From Sweltsa coloradensis (taxonomy: Eukaryota; Arthropoda; Insecta; Plecoptera; Chloroperlidae), in the NCBI GenBank assembly GCA_024449915.1, contig JAMZAV010001810.1:1-64000 (forward strand): DNA of 64,000 nt. The letters run 5' to 3'. The translations under genes and the position numbers were made by a program. Positions 22,240 to 33,312 of this stretch are shown here, one piece after another. The notes under the pieces were generated by a model. It was not told the origin of the DNA. It was given only the letters and a program-made list of their open reading frames with translations, and ran no database searches. The first letter of the stretch is position 1; every line of letters starts with the position of its first letter.

Positions 22240-23975
22240 TTAGATGAGCGTAGCGAGCGAAGCGAAGCTTCTATTTCACTACACTGGAGAAAAAAATCCG
22301 GAATGTTTTTTTTTTCTTTTTTTCTTTGTGTATTTTTGTGTGTTTGTTAACACGATTCCGGCTAAATTGATACTCCAATTGCGATGACATTTTCTGGAGG
22401 CCTTCAAAATCTCTGAACTTAGAACTGCCACGTTTTTGAGCGCAATTGGAAAATTGTTTATCATGAAAATCGCAATTTTACGATTTTTTTCGATTTAAAT
22501 TTTTTTTTCAACTTATAACACCTACATGCGTTATCCGATTTTAATGATTTTTTTTCACAGAACCTTTATTGGATGAGCGTAGCGAGCGAAGCGAAGATTC
22601 CATTCTACTACACTGGAGAAAAAAATCCGGAATGTTTTGTTTTTTTTTTCTTTCTTTCTTTCTTTTTTTTGTATTTTTGTGTGTCTGTGAACACGATTCC
22701 GGCTAAACCGATACTCCGATTGCGATGAAATTTTATGGAGACCTTCGAAATCTCTGAAATTAGAACTGCACCGTACGAAAAATTGATCAAAAAATTATTT
22801 CTCTTGAAAATCGCAATTTTACGATTTTTTTCGTTTTTCTTATTTGTTTTTGTTTGTATTTTTGTGTGTTAGTTAACACGATTCCGGCTAAACCGATCCT
22901 CCAATTGCGATGAAATTTTTTGGAGACCTTTGAAATCTTTGAACTTAGAACTGCCACCTTTTTAAGCGCATTTGAAAAATTATTTCTTATGAAAATCGCA
23001 ATTTTACGATTTTTTTTTTCGTTTTTCTTGTTTTTTCTGTTTGTATTTTTGTGTAATTGTTAACACGATTCCGTCTAAACCAATACTAAAATTGCGATGA
23101 AATTTTCTGGAGACCTTTGAAATCTTGAAACTTAGACCTGGCACGTTTTTTGGTACAATCGAAGAAATATTTCTCATGAATATCTTACTTTCACGATTTT
23201 TTACTATTTTTAGTGCGATATTTTCGTGACATTTGGGCCGATTCTGACCAAACGGGTGGGGCTACAACGTTCATATTTCACATGGACATTAAGGTAATGG
23301 TGATATATTGCTTTTTTAAAAAAAAAGTAGAAAAAGTTAGCCAGAATCCATAGAAAAAAATGTTTTAACGTGAGTTTTTTTTAGGTTTATAATAACAATT
23401 AACAAGTAACAATAGAAACTTGACAACAATCACCTACAATGTATTCAAAAAGCATTTGCAAAGGAAAAGTGGTCCTACAAAAACTAAAAATTTACAAAAA
23501 CGCTCATCCATCAACGCGGCGGGACTTAAGCGTTTTCCTAGTCTTATTAATTAAGATATTCGTGTGAAATTTGAGCGCAATAGAAAAATTATTTCTCATG
23601 AAAATCGAAATTTTACGTTTTTTTTTCTTTTTTGAAACAATTCTTTGACTTATAACACCTACATGCTTTATCCTATTGTAATGATTTTTCACAGAACCTT
23701 AATTTTATGAATTAATATATTCGTGTGAAATTTGAGCGTTATCGAATAATATCTTATGATATCGCAATTTTACGATTTTTTTCTTTTTTCAAAATAACGA
23801 TTAATTTTTTAAAAAAAGTTAATTTTTTATTTAATTTAATTAAATTTAAAAAAATTCTTCGACTTAGTCATGAATTTTTCACAGAACAACAGAAAATCCG
23901 CATATCACATGGCAGCTCAATGCACCAATTACGCTCATCCAACAACGCGCCTGAAAAAGCGTTTGCGAAGCTTCC
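22240..23975 (+). mobile_element. Helentron-like family A, copy 7 (interrupted by copy 8)
   Basis: Starts GATGAGCGTAGCGAGCG and runs to CAGAACCTTTAT at 22569, where copy 8 is inserted. It resumes at 23542 with TCTTATTAATTAAGATATTC and ends CGCTCATCCAACAACGCG, CCTGAAAAAGCGTTTG, CGAAGCTTCCTTG. The 3' terminus is the CTTG variant and probably inactive. The uninterrupted order is shown by copies 2 and 9. Confidence 0.82.
22570..23541 (+). mobile_element. Helentron-like family A, copy 8 nested in copy 7
   Basis: Both termini are complete: TGGATGAGCGTAGCGAGCG and CGGCGGGACTTAAGCG, TTTTCCTAG. Left flank T (22569) and right flank T (23542) match the T-T pair of the uninterrupted parent, and no bases are duplicated. 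A unit of about 185 bp with ACACGATTCCG, CTAAACC and TTTTACGATTTTTT is repeated three times from about 22690 to 23100. Its second half is of the ACCAAACGGGT body type, so it is a chimera of the two body types. Confidence 0.85.
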
Positions 23976-24185
23976 TTGTATTATTAATATTACTAATACA
24001 TAATTAAATCGAAATAGCTGATGTAAGCATCAATCAAAAATTAAAATAATTATTGTTTTGGTCTTCTCAACACAGATAGGCCTACTCTCTCCGCAGTCAT
24101 ATGCATATTATGTAAAACTTACTTTGGTGTACCCTACATACAGTAGCCTATTTCTTCTAATAAATTCTGTGTTTGTGTTATTTAG

Positions 24186-24346
24186 TCACTGAAGCTTTCT
24201 CCGGGCGGAACGAGCTATGAAATATGGAAGGATACTCCAGTACCGATGTACATTGAATTCTTCTTCTTCAACTGGACAAATCCTGATGAACTGTTGATTG
24301 AAGGCACAAAGCCAAATTTTGAAGAACTAGGACCATACAGGTTCAA
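24186..24346 (+). CDS. Class B scavenger receptor (CD36 family), second coding exon
   Basis: The acceptor is TGTTATTTAG at 24176-24185 and the donor AA|GTAAGTGG at 24347. The 161-nt exon enters in phase 0, matching exon 1, and leaves with two bases over. The residues are hallmarks of the family: S-Y-E-M-W-K-D-T-P-V-P-M-Y-I-E-F-F-F-F, then N-W-T-N-P-D-E-L and E-L-G-P-Y-R-F-K. N-W-T is an N-glycosylation sequon at the place where relatives have N-V-T. This is the membrane-proximal start of the large extracellular or luminal domain that forms the lipid tunnel. Joined to exon 1, it gives 93 complete codons of a protein that is usually about 470-530 residues. The remaining exons were not found downstream. 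Confidence 0.85.
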
Positions 24347-24431
24347 GTAAGTGGCTTTCGCTCTCGCCTTCCTTAGATTAAAAAAATATTAAACCAATAT
24401 TATTTATTCCATAAAAAGGTAATTAAACAGT

Positions 24432-24570
24432 GTTGGCTTGGGCGCTAAGCGCTCGACTCTGATTCGGGTGGTCCCGAGTTCGAATCCCGTCGAGACCGGC
24501 AATCCTGACTGAAGGTTTTTCCCGAGGTTTTCCTCGGTCGTTAATGCAAATTGAATACCCTTTCCTGGGT
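24432..24570 (+). mobile_element. tRNA-derived SINE, family S2
   Basis: The tRNA-like head GGCTTGGGCGCTAAGCGC, then GTTCGAATCCCGTCGAGACC and a GGCAA junction, is followed by TTTTCCCGAGGTTTTCCTCG and GTTAATGCAAATTG. The B-box part is shared with 4800-4825. It lies in intron 2 of the receptor gene. Confidence 0.6.
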
Positions 24571-25227
24571 ACGCGCATGTATAGTGTCTATTCTGGGCAC
24601 TCACTGATATATCAGTTTTTCACATTTGAATATTCCGAATCTTCCAGGGCACGCACTGATGTATCAGGGCTACTTAAACTGTGTTTTGCTAGTGCTGCTA
24701 TCTGTAAGGATTCATTTGAACAATTTGGTCTTCAATTCTTACGTTTGGAAGGCTGTAAACAGTGGATTGTTTAGGCTTTGTACAACAGCTGTATACATTT
24801 CCATGGTGTTTGGTGATCTACAAAAGTGCCTACTAGGTTATACTAGTATCTATGCGCCTACCCCAATGACGTACATAAGCTTATCCCAGCAAACATTTTT
24901 GCGGTGTCCCGCACGTTTCCCGAAGTCTGTCCCGTAATGCCGCTAGTGCGGGACCCGTACGGGCAGCCCGTACGGGCCCCGTAGTCTGCCCGCTAGTTTT
25001 CCCGCACGGGTCCCGCACGGGTCCCGCACTCGTCCCAGTGTTTCCCGTGCATTGCTTCTAGCGCCATCTAGTAGACATTCAAAGAAGTCAACAGATAAAA
25101 CGGGCCAAAATTTTAAAATTGAATTATTTATTACACGATGCCACTTTCTCAATGTAATACATTTAATGTGAAGGGGAATAAGTACATAGAATATAGACAA
25201 GAATTATCAGACATTTAAATTTTATTG

Positions 25228-25300
25228 ACTACAGCCGAACTCGAACCCGCAATGCCTTCTTCCGGAGTCAGACGCTCTATCCACTCGGCTGCAGCACCTA
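25228..25300 (-). repeat. tRNA-like segment (SINE head)
   Basis: The minus strand reads GCAGCCGAGTGGATAGAGC (A-box) and GCGGGTTCGAGTTCGGCTG (B-box) about 30 bp apart. The anticodon stem (TCTGA against AGAAG) does not pair, so it is a pseudo-tRNA or SINE. Confidence 0.5.
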
Positions 25301-25589
25301 TACTGTCTAAGGCGCGTTAGATGGCTTATGAAAGGGAGCACGCTTGCGTGGATTGCGGAACACAACATTGCAGTGTAACTATTGTGATATTGAAAATGTG
25401 TTTTGGTGTTTATTAAAACATGATACTATTATATATTTTTTTAAATCCTTGCTATCCTCTTCGATTATTAGGCTTTAACAAATACTCGATCATTAAATCT
25501 TATGCTGGCTGGATATATTGCATTGGACGACGGTAGGCCAAGAACAGATAATTGTTTCTTATATCTTATAACCAATCGAATGCGATCAA

Positions 25590-25760
25590 TTATCCCCCCT
25601 CGACGTCCGCGGTGGCACATACAATTAGGGCGCTCATCAGTACGTGGGTTTGAATCCCGAATAAGGCATATTTTTTGTGATCGTCCTTTATCGTCATATT
25701 ATCACCACTAATCAACTCGAATAGCCTTAGTGCATAAAGGCGTTAAGCAATACAAATCAT
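25590..25760 (+). mobile_element. SINE with tRNA-like head and CTCGAATAGCC tail
   Basis: CGCGGTGGCACATAC, then GTGGGTTTGAATCCCG, forms a weak tRNA-like head. About 60 bp on, the tail CTCGAATAGCCTTAGTGCAT and GGCGTTAAGCAATAC matches tails at 4975 (inverted) and 36818. Confidence 0.5.
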
Positions 25761-26850
25761 CATACATATTTTAATACTATTTACAATAAAAAATTATTTC
25801 AGTTAAATTATCATTTAACATGTATGTTCTTTGTTATGTCTATAGCATATTTTGATTCTACAACATTTAGTTTATTTATTAATTAATTTTGTTTATACAA
25901 AATTAGGTTTACGTGTATTTAGTTGTAACGAAGGGATATCACGCATAATTTGCTATGAGGCTATCGTATGCACTCTCTGATTCTCTTCAACATATTTTTA
26001 AGATTAATTTGTACTTAATTTGTAGAAATTAATAAAAAGAAAGAAAGAAAGAAAGGAAAAAATCATTAAAAAAAGAAAAACGCAAAAGAAATAAAAACAG
26101 ATTTATTAGACGATCCAACTCAAAAGAATATGAGGTTATAAAAATGAGGAACAGCAAATCAGGGAGTAATCAAACTTTCGCGAAACGACCGAACGCGAAT
26201 CTTCATTCTTGTTTTCAAATCTTGATAATAATATAGTACAAAAGATCTTGACTCTAATATATTAGACATATAATTATTAGGAATTGTATAGGCTAAGTCA
26301 AAAACTGATCACAGCAATGATACAGGACACCTAACTCAAGTTGCGAGCTTCACCAGTGGCCGCGGCCACCAGACAACATACCTTCACAACTTAACTAAGA
26401 CTTAATACGATTTACTCGTCTGAAATCAATTGATTATATTTATTTATTTAATTAACGTCTATATAGGCCTATCCTATATTCAGTTATAAAAAACGATTTG
26501 CAATGAAATAGAACTAAAAGAATAAATCAACGGAAGTATTCAACATAAATCTATACACACGTATTGTTTTAATATAATTACTCCACATTTTGGGTTACCC
26601 CTGAAGTTTCCCTCGCGGGACCCGTGCGGGTTGTCCCGTAGCTTTCCCGAAAGGGGTGTCCCTTAAGTTTCCCTCGCGGGACCCGTGCGGGTTGTCCCGT
26701 AGTTCTCCCAGATAGAAATGTCCCTAACATGTCCCTAACATGTCCCGCGCGGGACCCGTGCGGGTTGTCCCGTGACATTCCCTAACCCGCAATTTACCCG
26801 CACTTCCCTTGGTTGTCCCGCACGGGGCCCAGAGTCTCATGTTTGCTGGG

Positions 26851-28540
26851 ATGTCATTAATTTTGCCTACCCTTAGTACTTCTAAAGCTTCCTGTGTAAA
26901 ATTGAGTATTTTAGTGAAATACTACTAAATAACAAATCAGATAATGAGTTTGAGTTTGGGATTGATGATTTTTCGGGTGCTAGTGACAATTAATTCATAT
27001 CTAAGCCTAATTTTAAGGAAAATACTGGCCCTGTAGAGCTAGTTTTTCTCTTATACTGGCCCCCTTCAAAATTGTCCTATCCGCAACATACCTCACCTGA
27101 AGAGGGTCATATTGACCTCCATAACAGGATTAATTCCCACTACTAAAAAAAAAATGGTCGTTTATTTTGAAAATATTTTTAAAACAAAAGTATTCTTGTT
27201 CAAAAGCTATAGTGTATGATGTCAGTATGATGTTAACAATTTTCAGTACCTGTGGATGCGTTTAAATGTGTATTTTTAACATAAGTATTCTTGAATCATT
27301 CTACACTTACTTTCAAATTCGAAATTTATTCAGTCGTCATATAATGTGAACCAACCAAGTTAATTATTTGCTCATTCAGTAACATTGGGAAATAAATTTA
27401 ACTTAAATTAATAAAATAACGTGTTGAGTAGGCAACTTTAGTGTAAAGAAAACGAATACGAGAAATGTTTAGTTTAAGCGAGAGTTGCTAGAGTTTTCTC
27501 CAACTGGTAAAGTAACATAACATATTGGACATAAGCAAAACATTAGTTTAATGCACGTACTCGTCTTAAGCATAAGCATAATACTTTGACAGTGCGTGAT
27601 TAGACTAGTTTACCGTTTTGTTACCCACTTCAATAACTTCGATCAAGGGCTAAGGTACTGAGTGAGGGAATGCAGTGTTTCATACTTTTCGAATTACATG
27701 CAGAAAAATCGACTTATTTTTATTGTTTGGTTTCCATAAGCATAAATAAATTACGTACACAGACTGTAACGATTCAGACCCTGTGTTGCCCGGATTAGGG
27801 ATCTGGCTACAAAATTACATAGAAGTTTAACTAGCTCATACGTGAACACAATAATCCAAGAAAAATTAGCCAAGTATAATTTAATTTTTATTTAATTCTA
27901 AATAATTAAATAAAAAACTGATTTAATTAATTTCAGTACTGAACACTAAATTACCTGAATGCAAATCTGGTTCTCCCTCCTGTCCAATGGCTGGGAACTG
28001 CTTACTCACGCAGGCTTTCCTATACTATCCACCGGCAATAATGCTTACCTATGTTTTGTTTATGGTTATTAGCTACAGGATAGTGATACGGGGAGATAAT
28101 GGAATTATGATTACGTCATAAGTTTTAATATACTTAAGTTCACTATTGACAATTAATTATTACCAATACAATAACCCTTGCCCTACCTATTGAGCTCAAA
28201 TAACTATTTTAAGGTTAGAAGAACCTAAGCATACCCCACCAAAATGAGAAGTTATACAATTAAATTAAATTGTTTAGAAAATAAAAGATTAATCAATAAT
28301 GCCTCATGGCATGTACATCACCTTCGGCCAACTATTGTCGATGCGAAGTAATCCAAGTGTCGTAGGGGAGGGCGATGATTATTGATGTGGGATCAGAGGA
28401 ATCCGATGGGTATACACGTCTAGGGCTATTGTCTTGTTGTATATCCAGCGGCTTCTTTAATGGTTGGGTGAACTACACAGTTTTTTAGATGTTGAATTAT
28501 TCTGTCTATGGAACTGGTTTAACACTATAGATCTTGATGG
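26851..28540. other. AT-rich, no recognised gene
   Basis: Probably intron 2 of the receptor gene if the gene continues downstream. I looked for further CD36-family motifs and saw none. No repeat shared with the rest of the window was identified. Confidence 0.4.
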
Positions 28541-28835
28541 ATTTTTCACTGACGATATGTGATATTATTTATCACTCGATGACGACTGATTGATAAAAAT
28601 GTTCAATGATGACGTAGTTATTCACTGAAGATTATTATGTGATATTATTTATCACTCGACGACAACAGATTGATAAAAATGTTCGATGATGACGTAGTTA
28701 TTTACTGAAGATTATTATGTGATATTATTTATCACTCGACGACAACAGATTGATAAAAATGTTCGATGATGACGTAGTTATTTACTGAAGATTATTATGT
28801 GATATTATTTATCACTCGACGACACTGATTGATAA
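28541..28835. repeat. 80-bp tandem repeat
   Basis: GATATTATTTATCACTCGA recurs at 28561, 28641, 28721 and 28801, exactly 80 bp apart. The second and third units are identical, so the expansion is recent. The array ends after a partial fourth unit. Confidence 0.95.
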
Positions 28836-30281
28836 CAACTGACTTTCCTTTGACTTTGCAATTTATAGAATTAATTAACTGATTTGAATCTCATTACTGA
28901 CAAAACCAACCACAATTTCCAATTAAACACTGATAAACAACACTTCACTTCCCGAACTCAGATGCTCGATCGGAAGCATACCCCGAAGCTTGGTATGTCC
29001 TCTAATTATTTGTTTATAGGAACGTCATCCTAAGAACCGACAGGCGTCGTTGCCTCGATCTAACCGACTGTCCAGCCCAAGCCTGGTTCCCTCCACAGCT
29101 CTGCGAAAATTAGACCTCCACCCCCTCGTAGCTTTTCAGGTTCTAAGAATTCCAATAAAATCTAGTGTTTGTTGCAAGTGAACTAAAACCTTCTCAGCAT
29201 CCCAACCACGAGTGGACTTAGGACCTTTCTATTGAAAACAAAGATACCTTGCAACGTACTTTAAACCCCACTCCACCTGCATCTACTGCGTAGCTCGTTC
29301 TCCGAACACAGATAACATCAGCAAATCTAGGCCGCTAGTTCATCCATGCAGAAAATACCCAGACTCTCCGTCGACACATAGGCTTAGCTCCCCGACATTT
29401 CATTATATTTCCGTAGACTTTCGTCGCCTCTCCAATTCAACTCCTTTCATACGGTTTCGAAGAATCGACTTTTTTCTATGCCTCCTAGCCTTGTTGCTGT
29501 TTCAAAACACGAAAATAACATCTCGAAGCTTCCATTGCCTTGAACTCTCTACGGTCGGCCCAAAGTGAACAATGACCAAAGTGATGATTTGAAATTACTC
29601 ACGTTATAATTACACATCTTAATCAACAAGAAAATTCATTATTACCTCAATCAATCTTACCATAATTAACTACGTATGCAAATACACTTTATGCAAATAT
29701 TGATATGCAAATAGATAATTTCAAAGATTTAGGGCGGGAGGACATCCTAGACTGACAAGACATTTTCCCATTCGCAGATTAAAGGGGTATTCACCCGCTA
29801 AACTCAAAACGTATATTTTATACAGACTAACTAGTTACAAATTATTGGATCCACCATGACCAGAAAAAAATCGTCAAACTTAGTATTTTTCGAGCTAGGT
29901 CCCATCAGCAGAAATTCTTCCATAAGAAATAACATGCGGACGATCTTTATCGCCCGTGACCTTGGAGGATTTTGATCCCAAGAAATATTGGCCATTATTG
30001 ACGTACCCGCCTTTTCTGTAAATCCACTATTTTTATGTTTTGTAATTTGGGCACGTGGTTCGGTCAAAATATGCTGATTACCGAAAAGGGGTGTATTTTG
30101 GAATGCATATGTTTGCGTGTTTGAGAGTACATTTCTGCACAGTTTCAAGACACGATGTTATAAAGGTTCAACTTAGAAACTTACGATGCTCTAGTATCTA
30201 TGTGGAACAAAAAAGAAGTAGGTTAAAGCTGATTTAAAAAAAAAAAAATTGTGTAAAATCACAGTCACGAGATATAATAAT
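28836..30281. other. No recognised gene
   Basis: Moderately GC-rich around 28960-29560, including CCCGAAGCTTGGTATG. Otherwise AT-rich. Short ORFs occur on both strands but none has a motif or family resemblance. Confidence 0.4.
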
Positions 30282-31008
30282 TAAGCGAGCGAAGCGAGCG
30301 TTTCCATTTGACTCTGCCGGAAAAATTAGTCACTGGTTTTGTTTTTTTTTGTTTTTTTTTTGTTTTTTTGTTTTGTTTGTTTGTTTGTTTGTTTGTTTGT
30401 ATGTCTCGCCATAACGTTCGAACGGAGGCTCGGATCGAGTTGAAATTTTGACCATCCGCAAGCTTCGTTCTCGATTGAATGCCATTAGTTTTGTGGCAAA
30501 ATCGTTCAAAAGTTAAAAAGTTACATTAAAGTTAATCGAAAGTTTTTTTTTTCAAACTAAACGGCGACAAAATCTGAGGTGGCCAAATCATTTAGAATGT
30601 CCGTCCGGTCACGAATATGTTAATTTTATTTCGATCCGATAAGTAGTGTTAATGAAATTACATTATAACAAAAGTAACGTTGCCATGGCAACGAAAAGAC
30701 GGCGCGAAGTTTCTAATGCACTGCCACCTAGAAGTAATCAAAATACTTTCGAGGAAGAGTGTATTATTTGTCACCAAAGAGTTTAAATAGTTTTCCCAAG
30801 AAGTCAAGGTCCTCTAGATGGCGGTGGATTTTATCCACAAAGTAAAGGTTTACACACGGGTTTACCCAATTACCTTGGCAATAATAAATAATATTGGAAA
30901 CATGGCCCTGTGGACAGCGAACGTCGCAAATTAAAAATAAAATGTGCAATGTGGGTCTAGCCATAGCACGTGCTCGCTTATCAACGCGTCCAACTGAGCG
31001 TTTCCTAG
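30282..31008 (+). mobile_element. Helentron-like family B, left copy
   Basis: Starts TAAGCGAGCGAAGCGAGCG and ends GTGCTCGCTTATCAACGCG, TCCAACTGAGCG, TTTCCTAG. The 5' TAAGCGAG and 3' CTCGCTTA are inverted, and an AACGC/GCGTT hairpin precedes CTAG, exactly the plan of family A. The body is unrelated: a GTTT repeat, ATAACGTTCGAACGGAGGCT and GATCGAGTTGAAATTTT. Non-coding. Confidence 0.8.
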
Positions 31009-31036
31009 TATATTAAATGATCATATAAGTGTAGTA

Positions 31037-32415
31037 CTAGGAAACGCTCTGTTGGACGCGTTGATAAGCGAGCACGTGCTATAGCTAGACCCACATTGCA
31101 TCCACCGCCATCTAGAGGACCTTGACTCCTTGGGAAAACTATTTAATTAAACCAGAGTCGATAAAGAAGTTTCCCCGTTGGGGAGGTCCTCCAACTCCCT
31201 ATACCGCCCTGGGTTAAATAAAAAGTCGGTTTTTGGCGTTGGGAATCTAACGTTCCGCGCGACTCTGTGTGACGATTGATGGAACTACTTCAATAAAACT
31301 ACGTCACTTTTCTACTAGTAGTTAACAGTCGATGACGAAAAATGGCGGAAACGTCAAAATATTAAATACGATCGAATGTTGGCGAATGTTTTGGCATAAA
31401 GCAAACTCTCTTTATTAATGAGGATATTTCTGATGGAGTAGACCTAAGCTTAGGAGCTAGGCCGACAATATGTATTGTTCAAGATTTCGATTTGAGTGCC
31501 AAAGGCGTACTTACGTCTGAAAACTGTATTGTGGCCTTGGGCCTAGGCTACACTTACGTCCGTTTGGCTGGAACAAGGCATATATCAAATTATTTCGCAC
31601 GAAAATGTCAGTGACGCCTGCGCAACACTTTATAGTACAATAATAAATCAAAAGTAAATCGTTTTAAAAGATTAGGGCCCAGGGCTAATATGATTGAAAT
31701 AAAATTGAAGTTTGACGTTTCGTCTGTTGTTTGTTGATTTCAGCGTCACTGCACATCGATAATCTACTGACCGTATTTAGCGTGCAGTGCTTTTATTAGT
31801 TTCACATTGGAGCCGCTCTCAGCGCGCAGGACGTTAGATTCCGTTTTGACTTGGAAGTAAGGGGACCTCCCCAAAGGGGAAACTTCTTTATCGACTCTGA
31901 TTAAACTCTTTGTTGACAAATAATAAACTGCTTCCTCGAAAGTATTTTGATTACTTCTAGGTGGCAGTGCATTAGAAACTTCGCGCGTCTTTTCGTTGTC
32001 ATGGCAACGTTACTTTTGTTATAATGTAATTTCCATCTACACTACTTATCGGATCAAAATAAAATTAACATATTCGTGACCGGACGGACATTCTAAATGA
32101 TTTGGCTATCTCAGATTTTGTCGCCGTTTAGTTTGAAAAAAAAACTTTCGGTTAACTTTAATGTAACTTGTTAACTTTTTGAACGATTTTGCCACAAAAC
32201 TAATGGCATTCAATCGAGAACGAAGCTTGCGGATGGTCAAAATTTCAACTCGATCCGAGCCTCCGTTCGAACGTTATGGCGAGACATACACAAAAAAAAC
32301 AAACAAACAAACAAACAAACAAACAAACAAAAAAAAAACAAAAAAAAAACAAAAACAAAACCAGTGACTAATTTTTCCGCCAGAGTCAAATGGAAACGCT
32401 CGCTTCGCTCGCTTA
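31037..32415 (-). mobile_element. Helentron-like family B, right copy (inverted, interrupted)
   Basis: A near-identical inverted copy of 30282-31008 begins CTAGGAAACGCTC at 31037 and ends GCGAGCGAAGCGAGCG (minus strand) near 32415. Only 28 bp separate the two CTAG ends, giving a palindrome of more than 2 kb. The copy is split by the insertion at 31153-31899. Confidence 0.82.
31153..31899. mobile_element. hAT-like non-autonomous element inside family B
   Basis: TIRs begin CAGAGTCGATAAAGAAGTTT and both continue CCCC; the next GGGGAGGTCC is shared too. The 7-bp ATTAAAC stands immediately outside both ends (31146-31152 and 31900-31906). CAGAG termini with a 7-8 bp duplication fit hAT. The 747 bp contain no transposase. 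Confidence 0.75.
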
Positions 32416-33312
32416 ATTATGCTATAGATTATGCGATAAAAAATTGTTTTGGGGGTAAAAATCCCTTAAAGTCTATAAATATTTTCTATTTTGGTCGGAA
32501 TTTATAAACTTTATTTGTTTAAACGCGACCAAAATTTACCAAAATTGGGAAAATAACTGACCTTCGAGTATGGGCATCTCTTTCAGAGTACGAACAAGAA
32601 TCATTGTCGAGATTGGCATAAAAGTGCAGACATTAGTTTAATAGTTTAAAAGGACGAAAGTACATAATTGCCTGGGATCGTGACGTAGGCCTATTCGTGG
32701 TATTTGATTACAGTGATCATAACCTCGTTTGGTCAAGTCGAGCTCAGTGGTTAATTTCTAAAATAATAAGTGGGTAGACGCTTGACGATCTCCTTCCTCG
32801 GGGAGGGCGAGGCCGTGGGTAGGGTACCACATTTCAAAGTGAAGTTTGCGGACAAGCGATTTCAGGCAAAAACAGAGGGGGGCTTGGGGTGCGAGCCCCC
32901 CAACCACAGCACCGCAGGCGAAAATGTTTAAATCAGTGTTTTTAGAGTGATTTCTGAGCGTTTCAGAAAAATACGGGACTGAATGCAATACCAAAATACT
33001 ATCGTTGTGTAGTGCAAAAACCAGAAAACCATTTTCCCAAAAAAACGAAGTGGGTGGACGCGTCTGCCCTGAAATTAACTATTGGCTCGAGCTCATCATA
33101 CTTTTAAATAGTACCTAGATATAGATACAGATACTTTCGTTCAAATTTACCTAGATCCAGATAAAAGATACATTTTTTAAATGTACTTTGGTAATGGCAT
33201 AAGTTACTTCAAAAAGTACCGGTCAGATTCAAAGATACATTTTCTTTGTTTGACATGAAAAAATGTTATACAAAAAAATACTGCCAAGTATGAGAATTCT
33301 GAAAAAAATTAT
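32416..33312. other. No recognised gene
   Basis: A small GC-rich patch near 32795-32925 contains GTGCGAGCCCCCCAACC. GTGGGTAGACGC at 32770 and GTGGGTGGACGC at 33050 are direct, not inverted, so no element could be drawn. Confidence 0.4.

Larger units (their letters stand above)
15754..24185 (+). other. Intron 1 of the CD36-family gene, 8,432 bp
   Basis: Starts GTAAGT and ends TGTTATTTAG. It holds an S1 SINE fragment, the 206-bp satellite with an inserted CACTA-like element, Helentron-like copies 6 to 8 (one nested), and a 46-bp minisatellite. These insertions account for more than half of the intron. Confidence 0.7.
24885..26850. mobile_element. TIR element with CCCAGCAAACAT ends and GC-rich palindromic arrays
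   Basis: Starts CCCAGCAAACAT and ends ATGTTTGCTGGG, flanked on both sides by AT. Inside each end lies a GC-rich zone (24898-25045 and 26590-26830) of repeated CGGGACCCGTGCGGG-type words and their complements, in strong contrast to the AT-rich core. The core contains a tRNA-like segment at 25230-25295 and a SINE at 25590-25760, so it has been invaded. No transposase was recognised; the superfamily is undetermined. Confidence 0.65.
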
